23,100 nucleotides of DNA. Source: Rhizoclosmatium globosum. Taxonomy: Eukaryota > Chytridiomycota > Chytridiomycetes > Chytridiales > Chytriomycetaceae. Made by a program: the position numbers and the translations under genes. This document shows, in pieces, positions 18,807-23,100 of the stretch. The stretch is from the NCBI GenBank assembly GCA_002104985.1, contig MCGO01000381.1, forward strand, positions 1 to 23,100, written 5' to 3'. How positions within the stretch are numbered: the stretch's first letter is position 1; each line of letters opens with the position of its first letter. The notes under the pieces were generated by a model, which ran no database searches, was not told the DNA's origin, and was given only the letters and a program-made list of their open reading frames with translations.

Positions 18807-19178
18807 GCTAAAGTAAAACCTAAATAAAAGTAAAGTATAAAGTATAAACACAAGTTTAACTAAATGAATTAATTTATAAGTGAGTCAAGTTAAAACTTCA
18901 ATCATACATTGAACTAAATGTACCTTATACGTAACGAGTGATATTAAAGTAAATACCAAATTATATACCAAATTAAGCTATATTTAATTAAGCTATACAA
19001 ACATAACATTGTGCTATCCTATTTTACCACTACACCAAACATTAGAAATTAAATAAACGAAGATTAAACTTATTATTATACATGTTGTGTAAATTATAAA
19101 GTATTTGCTTCATGTTCTTTATATGCGATTAATTTAAATAGTATATAAATAATTAACTCTTAACCAATAATTAAGCTT

Positions 19179-19256
19179 GTAACTTATATTATTTTAGTTT
19201 ATCAGTAACTTATATTATTTTAATTTATCAGTAACTTATATTATTTTAATTTATCA
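19179..19256. repeat. Three tandem copies of a 26-bp unit
   Basis: GTAACTTATATTATTTTARTTTATCA-type units begin at 19179, 19205 and 19231 and are nearly identical. Confidence 0.9.
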
Positions 19257-19562
19257 ATAATTTATATTGGAGGTAATTTTATATTATATTATTAAAGAGG
19301 CTTATTTCTACTATACTTACAAAGTATACAATTATTTAAGTTGATTTAAACAATTATAATTTATAATTTCAAATAATAACACTAACTAAATTATAGCATT
19401 AATTATTAAGTTATTTAGTATTTTTATATTAGCTTATAGGAGTTATATATTAGCTTATAGTACTTAGATTAGTTTAGGGAGTTTATATAATAATTTATAA
19501 GGCTTAATACAATTAAGCATATCATTCATTTAACTTTATAAAACAACTGAATTATATGGAAT

Positions 19563-19626
19563 TGTAACTTGGTTAATTTAATAGTAACTTGGTTAATTTT
19601 AATAGTAACTTGGTTAATTAAATTAG
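19563..19626. repeat. Three copies of a GTAACTTGGTTAATTTAATA unit
   Basis: The unit has a period of 20-21 bp, with an extra T in the second copy. Confidence 0.87.
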
Positions 19627-19974
19627 TAATACTTAGTTATATAAAGTTGTAATACTTAATTCTTTGTATTGTTATATTAAATATATGTATGATCTTAAAT
19701 TAAAAATTTGTTTAATATATTTATATAGATTTACTAAGATTTTTAAACTTATTTAAGTTTACTATAAATTAAACTATTATGTAAATTAAAACTATTATGT
19801 AAATTAAAACTATTATATAAATTAAAATTATATAAAAATATCTTAAGATATTTGATTGTTAGCATTAAGACTAAAATTGAGCATTATCCAATAGGAAAGT
19901 TACATTGAGCATATTACATTATATTGAACGGCTCATATTACATAATATCATACAGTCTCATTTACTAATTGAAA

Positions 19975-20036
19975 CTTATGCCATATTTACGGAATCTTAT
20001 GTCATATTTACGGAAATTTATGTCATATTTACGGGA
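19975..20036. repeat. Three copies of a TTATGTCATATTTACGGAA unit
   Basis: Copies with a period of about 20-21 bp and small differences (GCC/GTC; GGAAT/GGAAA/GGGAT). Confidence 0.87.
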
Positions 20037-20265
20037 TAATTTATAATGCTTATCCTAATTTAACAGTATTATCATTGAAGTTAAATATATATTTAACGTG
20101 ATTATCTCATTTAGACTTTATACTGAATAATTACATTAGGTAATACGGTATACTTTAAATTTTAGATAATACTTTTATTTAAGGTATTACAGTATATTTT
20201 AGAATTACAACTAATAATTTTATGTTATAAAATGAACAAATATTGTAAGTAAAATCAATATTATT

Positions 20266-20315
20266 TACATTAGTTTATTAATGAGTGGCATACATTAGTT
20301 TATTAATGAGTGGCA
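20266..20315. repeat. 25-bp exact tandem duplication
   Basis: The unit contains TTAGTTTATTAATGAGTGGC; the copies 20266-20290 and 20291-20315 are identical. Confidence 0.92.
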
Positions 20316-21078
20316 TACATTATCATATAATATCTTTTACTAAAATATCTTAAGATATTTGTATTATTAAACTACTTCTAATTATTAAATATATGATATT
20401 TACTTTACTATATAATATTATACTTTTTATTATATATTATGCTTATACTTAATATAATATGATAATGTGAATAGTAATGAACAGTCGTAGACTGAATCCT
20501 TTAATCTCCTCTATATAACTATAGTTATTATACTATGTTAATTATACTTTAATTAATAATTACATACTATAAATTTAACTCTTAAAATTTGACTCATAAT
20601 ATATATCGATCACTATACACTATATACTTTAATTATAATACCTCCTAAGAAAATATCTTAAGATATTCTTATATACTTATTTACTTTAAATCTTATCCTT
20701 TTATTATAAAGTATCTTAACATAACTATTATTTATAATTATACTGTATATTATATAATTATATCTTTAATTATTATAGGTGCTAGTTAATCTTCAGGTTA
20801 TACTTTAACTTATATACTTTAACTTATCTACTTTAACTTATTTACTCTATATTACTATATATTTTGGTTTGCAATATGATTGTCTACTATTTAAGTAAAC
20901 TTTATTATTATTAACTTATAAGGATTAACAATAAACTTTATTATTAAGTAGTATTTCTATTAAAATAAACGGCATTTCTCTTAAATTAAACCATTAGTTA
21001 AAGCTGTTAATTTCATAATTTAGATAAATTAATTAGACCATTTATTGTAACTATTATTTTATCATTTAAAGTTACCCA

Positions 21079-21126
21079 ATTAAACTAAAATATAATTAAA
21101 CTAAAATATAATTAAACTAAAATATA
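21079..21126. repeat. Three exact copies of a 16-bp unit
   Basis: AATTAAACTAAAATAT is repeated three times without change. Confidence 0.9.
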
Positions 21127-21175
21127 ATGCATAATTCAACTATAAATAGCGCCTAATAAAGATAAAGTATAATTA

Positions 21176-21200
21176 AAAAAACATTTTCATGAAAATTTTT
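21176..21200 (-). repeat. Palindrome family 3, copy 3 (inverted)
   Basis: The ATTTTCATGAAAAT core is flanked here by AAAAAC on the left and a T run on the right, which is the reverse complement of the copies at 8247 and 9420. It lies on the far side of rnl from them. Confidence 0.8.
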
Positions 21201-21928
21201 GATATGCAGCAAGATCTATATATGTTAAATAAATATATGGTAAGTATTATATAATATATGTTTTAATTTAGTATACAACTACAATATGTAATATTGGGTA
21301 CGTACTTTTATCGGGTAAATGTATAATTAAATATAAGGTATTATAGGTTAATATAAAATCTTATTGTTTATTTAAATTAAACTTATCTTTAATTTAGAGT
21401 TTATTTATTGTAATTACTTAATTTATTCGGACATGTAACATTATACTATGAACATGTAATATTTAATAATTTATGTTATTAATGTAACATGTTATGCCTT
21501 TGACAAAATAGTCTTATGTAATCTATAATGATTAAATTTAAATTACTTTATACATATTATAATTAAGCTTAAATTTAACCAACTTAACTTAGTTACCTCC
21601 GTATAGTTATTAGGATTCTTGGTGTGTAGCCCTATATTTCTTTTCATTTATTGGTTACAATTATATATAATATAATTTTAATATACTAACTTTAAATTAA
21701 CTCAATATTTTAATAAACCTTAAATTTTACCTAGGAGATATATAAATATCTGCATACTAAGTTTATTAGGATTTACATATTAATTTATTAGGATTTACAC
21801 TATTAAATTTATAAATTGATAAACGTTTATTGACAATTAACCTTTATTATTTGGTGTAATATTAATTTACTTACGTAAGTCTATAAAACTTAACTTATAT
21901 TAATATCATACAATTTATTTAATAAAAA

Positions 21929-21957
21929 ACTTTATTTAAAGTTATTATGTAACTGAT
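21929..21957 (+). repeat. Long-distance repeat B, copy 2
   Basis: Matches 5267-5294 except for one extra A, in the same orientation. Confidence 0.85.
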
Positions 21958-22351
21958 AATAAAACTTTATTTAATTATTATACTTTATTAAATAATTATA
22001 CTTTCCTTGTTTACCTTAAATTTACTCATTTTAATTAGTTTTATGTTTACTTGTTTAATTAAAACGTATTTTATAATAGTGTAAATCCTAATATTAACTT
22101 GAACTTTTGATTAATATTTCTATGAATTAACATATGTCAGTCGTAGACTGTTTAACTTAACATGTATTAAATTTAACTTAACATGTATTTATTAAATTTA
22201 ACTTAACTTAAATTATTGTGCATATCTAGTAAATATTTGTATATTTGTATATTATTTAAACTCACATCGTAGTTTAAAGGTTAATTATTTCTGAGTATTT
22301 ACATTATTTGTAAATCTTTAAATTATCGACATTTATTTACTACAAATGACT

Positions 22352-22440
22352 AAATTATAGCGTATTTAATTATAGCGTATTATAGCGTATTTAATTATAG
22401 CGTATTTAATTATAGTGTATTAATTATAGCGTATTAAATT
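22352..22440. repeat. Six copies of an AATTATAGCGTATTT-type unit
   Basis: Units of 10-15 bp all carrying TATAGCGTATT (one TATAGTGTATT) follow one another. Confidence 0.88.
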
Positions 22441-22825
22441 TATATATAGAGCTATTACATTTATATAAATAAGTTAATAAACTTCATATTTATTGTGTAT
22501 AATAAATTAAAAGATTAATATATTTGCATCAAAAATAATTAAACTAATATTTTATAAGACTAAAATAATATAGATTAAAAGTAAATAATATCTAACACAA
22601 TTTATAATTGTTATATATAGCTTTTACTTAATAAAACTAAAATACCTAATCTTTTGAATAACTAAATAGTTTTGCTACATGTTATATTATGCATTTATTA
22701 CAATTACCAATATAACTAAATGTGGTTTACTTAATTTACTATTAAGTAAAAATGTCTATAATTATTCTTACACAACATATAGTATTAATTTAAAGCAATT
22801 AGTAAAATTTAAGATTATAATTACC

Positions 22826-23070
22826 TTTATTATTTAAATAGACAACACTATAAGATCGTATGAAGTTACATTATATTACTGTAAGTTGCCTCTATTATAT
22901 TAGACAACATGAGAATTTATATATTAAACTATATAAAAGTTCAAAATTTATATTGCTGTAAGTTGACTTTATTGTACTACAGACAAAATTAATACTAAAA
23001 TAATTGCTGTTAATTGTCTTTATTTGTTATACATTCAAATGATATAGAATTTATCTATGTAAAAGTTTAA
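22826..23070. repeat. Diverged repeats of a 50-80-bp unit at the right edge
   Basis: ATTACTGTAAGTTGCCTCTA (22874), ATTGCTGTAAGTTGACTTTA (22954) and ATTGCTGTTAATTGTCTTTA (23004) begin related units, each followed by an ATT..AGACAA-like or AT-rich tail. A shorter relative (ACCTTTATTATTTAAATAGA) is at about 22824. The series may continue beyond the window. Confidence 0.65.
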
Positions 23071-23100
23071 TATATTATATGCAAAAGTAAATTTTTAAAT

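Larger units (their letters stand above)
3058..20668. repeat. Palindrome family 2: dispersed 18-bp AAATATCTTAAGATATTT
   Basis: This is a perfect 18-bp palindrome with CTTAAG at its centre. Full copies are at 3058-3075, 3803-3820, 7654-7671, 11837-11854, 19836-19853 and 20343-20360. One-base variants are at 6138-6155 (CTAAAG centre) and 20651-20668 (last base C). A partial copy abuts a family-1 hairpin at 10431. Related AATATCTTAATATATTT stretches lie at about 12450-12570. Such symmetry is too long and too often repeated to be explained by AT content alone. The coordinates are the outer limits of the family. Confidence 0.88.
559..22150. repeat. Palindrome family 1: dispersed 13-nt hairpin CAGTCGTAGACTG
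   Basis: A 5-bp stem (CAGTC/GACTG) closes a 3-nt loop (GTA, or TAC in the other orientation). Perfect copies start at 1636, 2053, 2819, 6379, 9261, 10062, 10418, 11272, 11304, 20482 and 22138. Variants start at 559 (loop GAA), 5951 (GCA), 10655 (TAT), 8627 and 8845 (CAGTTATAGACTG), 6008 (its reverse complement) and 11818 (CAGTTTACGACTG). Degenerate or half copies lie near 5622, 6325, 8882, 9982 and 10689. All are in spacers. Both orientations occur. The coordinates given are the outer limits of the family, not one continuous repeat. Confidence 0.9.
18807..23100. other. AT-rich spacer downstream of rnl
   Basis: No gene was recognised up to the right edge. It contains tandem duplications (19179-19256, 19563-19626, 19766-19832, 19975-20036, 20266-20315, 21079-21126, 22352-22440), family-1 hairpins at 20482 and 22138, family-2 palindromes at 19836, 20343 and 20651, one family-3 element, and a diverged repeat series at 22826-23070. 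A minus-strand tRNA D-arm look-alike at about 19021-19037 has no T arm. Confidence 0.8.

Noticed and set aside
18990..19037. Possible minus-strand tRNA
   Set aside because: The reverse strand reads TGGTGTAGTGG, a good A-box/D-arm match, but there is no T arm downstream, no acceptor partner and no convincing anticodon stem. At most it is a worn 5' tRNA fragment.

Overview
The window is a piece of a very AT-rich organellar genome, almost certainly a mitochondrial one and most likely fungal. The evidence is a cox1 5' end at the left edge, a mitochondrial-type large-subunit rRNA gene (rnl) split by three group I introns, two LAGLIDADG homing-endonuclease genes inside those introns, and about 16.7 kb of nearly gene-free AT-rich spacer. 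CTN codons fall where Cox1 has conserved leucines, so CUN is Leu and not Thr, which argues against the Saccharomyces-type yeast code. Every Trp codon seen is TGG. I cannot name the species or order; a protist or algal mitochondrion is not excluded.

Layout: cox1 (minus strand, first 77 codons, running off the left edge) occupies 1-233. A 12.4 kb spacer (about 234-12654) follows, then rnl on the plus strand (about 12655-18785), then a second spacer to the right edge. rnl has four exons. Intron 1 (13407-14756) splits the domain II hairpin equivalent to E. coli helix 35 and carries an I-SceI-like endonuclease gene in its P8 loop. Intron 2 (about 15616-17390) splits helix 69 and carries a double-motif LAGLIDADG gene upstream of its catalytic core. 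Intron 3 (17876-18376) splits the peptidyl-transferase region exactly after the equivalent of E. coli U2500 and has no ORF. I found no complete tRNA and no other protein gene.

The spacers are not featureless. They hold three dispersed palindrome families: a 13-nt hairpin of type CAGTCGTAGACTG (18 copies found), an 18-bp perfect palindrome AAATATCTTAAGATATTT, and a rarer element centred on ATTTTCATGAAAAT. They also hold dozens of local direct duplications (units about 15-50 bp, 2-5 copies), sometimes nested, sometimes carrying the palindromes. None of the three families was seen intact inside cox1 or the rnl exons.

The two observations I rate highest are these. (1) All three reading frames (about 667 codons) avoid every sense UNA codon and AUA: TTA occurs once, as the last codon before TAA, and TCA, TGA and ATA never occur, although the surrounding DNA is extremely AT-rich. 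This hints at a changed or restricted genetic code. (2) A 50-nt tRNA-shaped element inside intron 2 fits acceptor, D arm and T arm exactly but has no anticodon arm.
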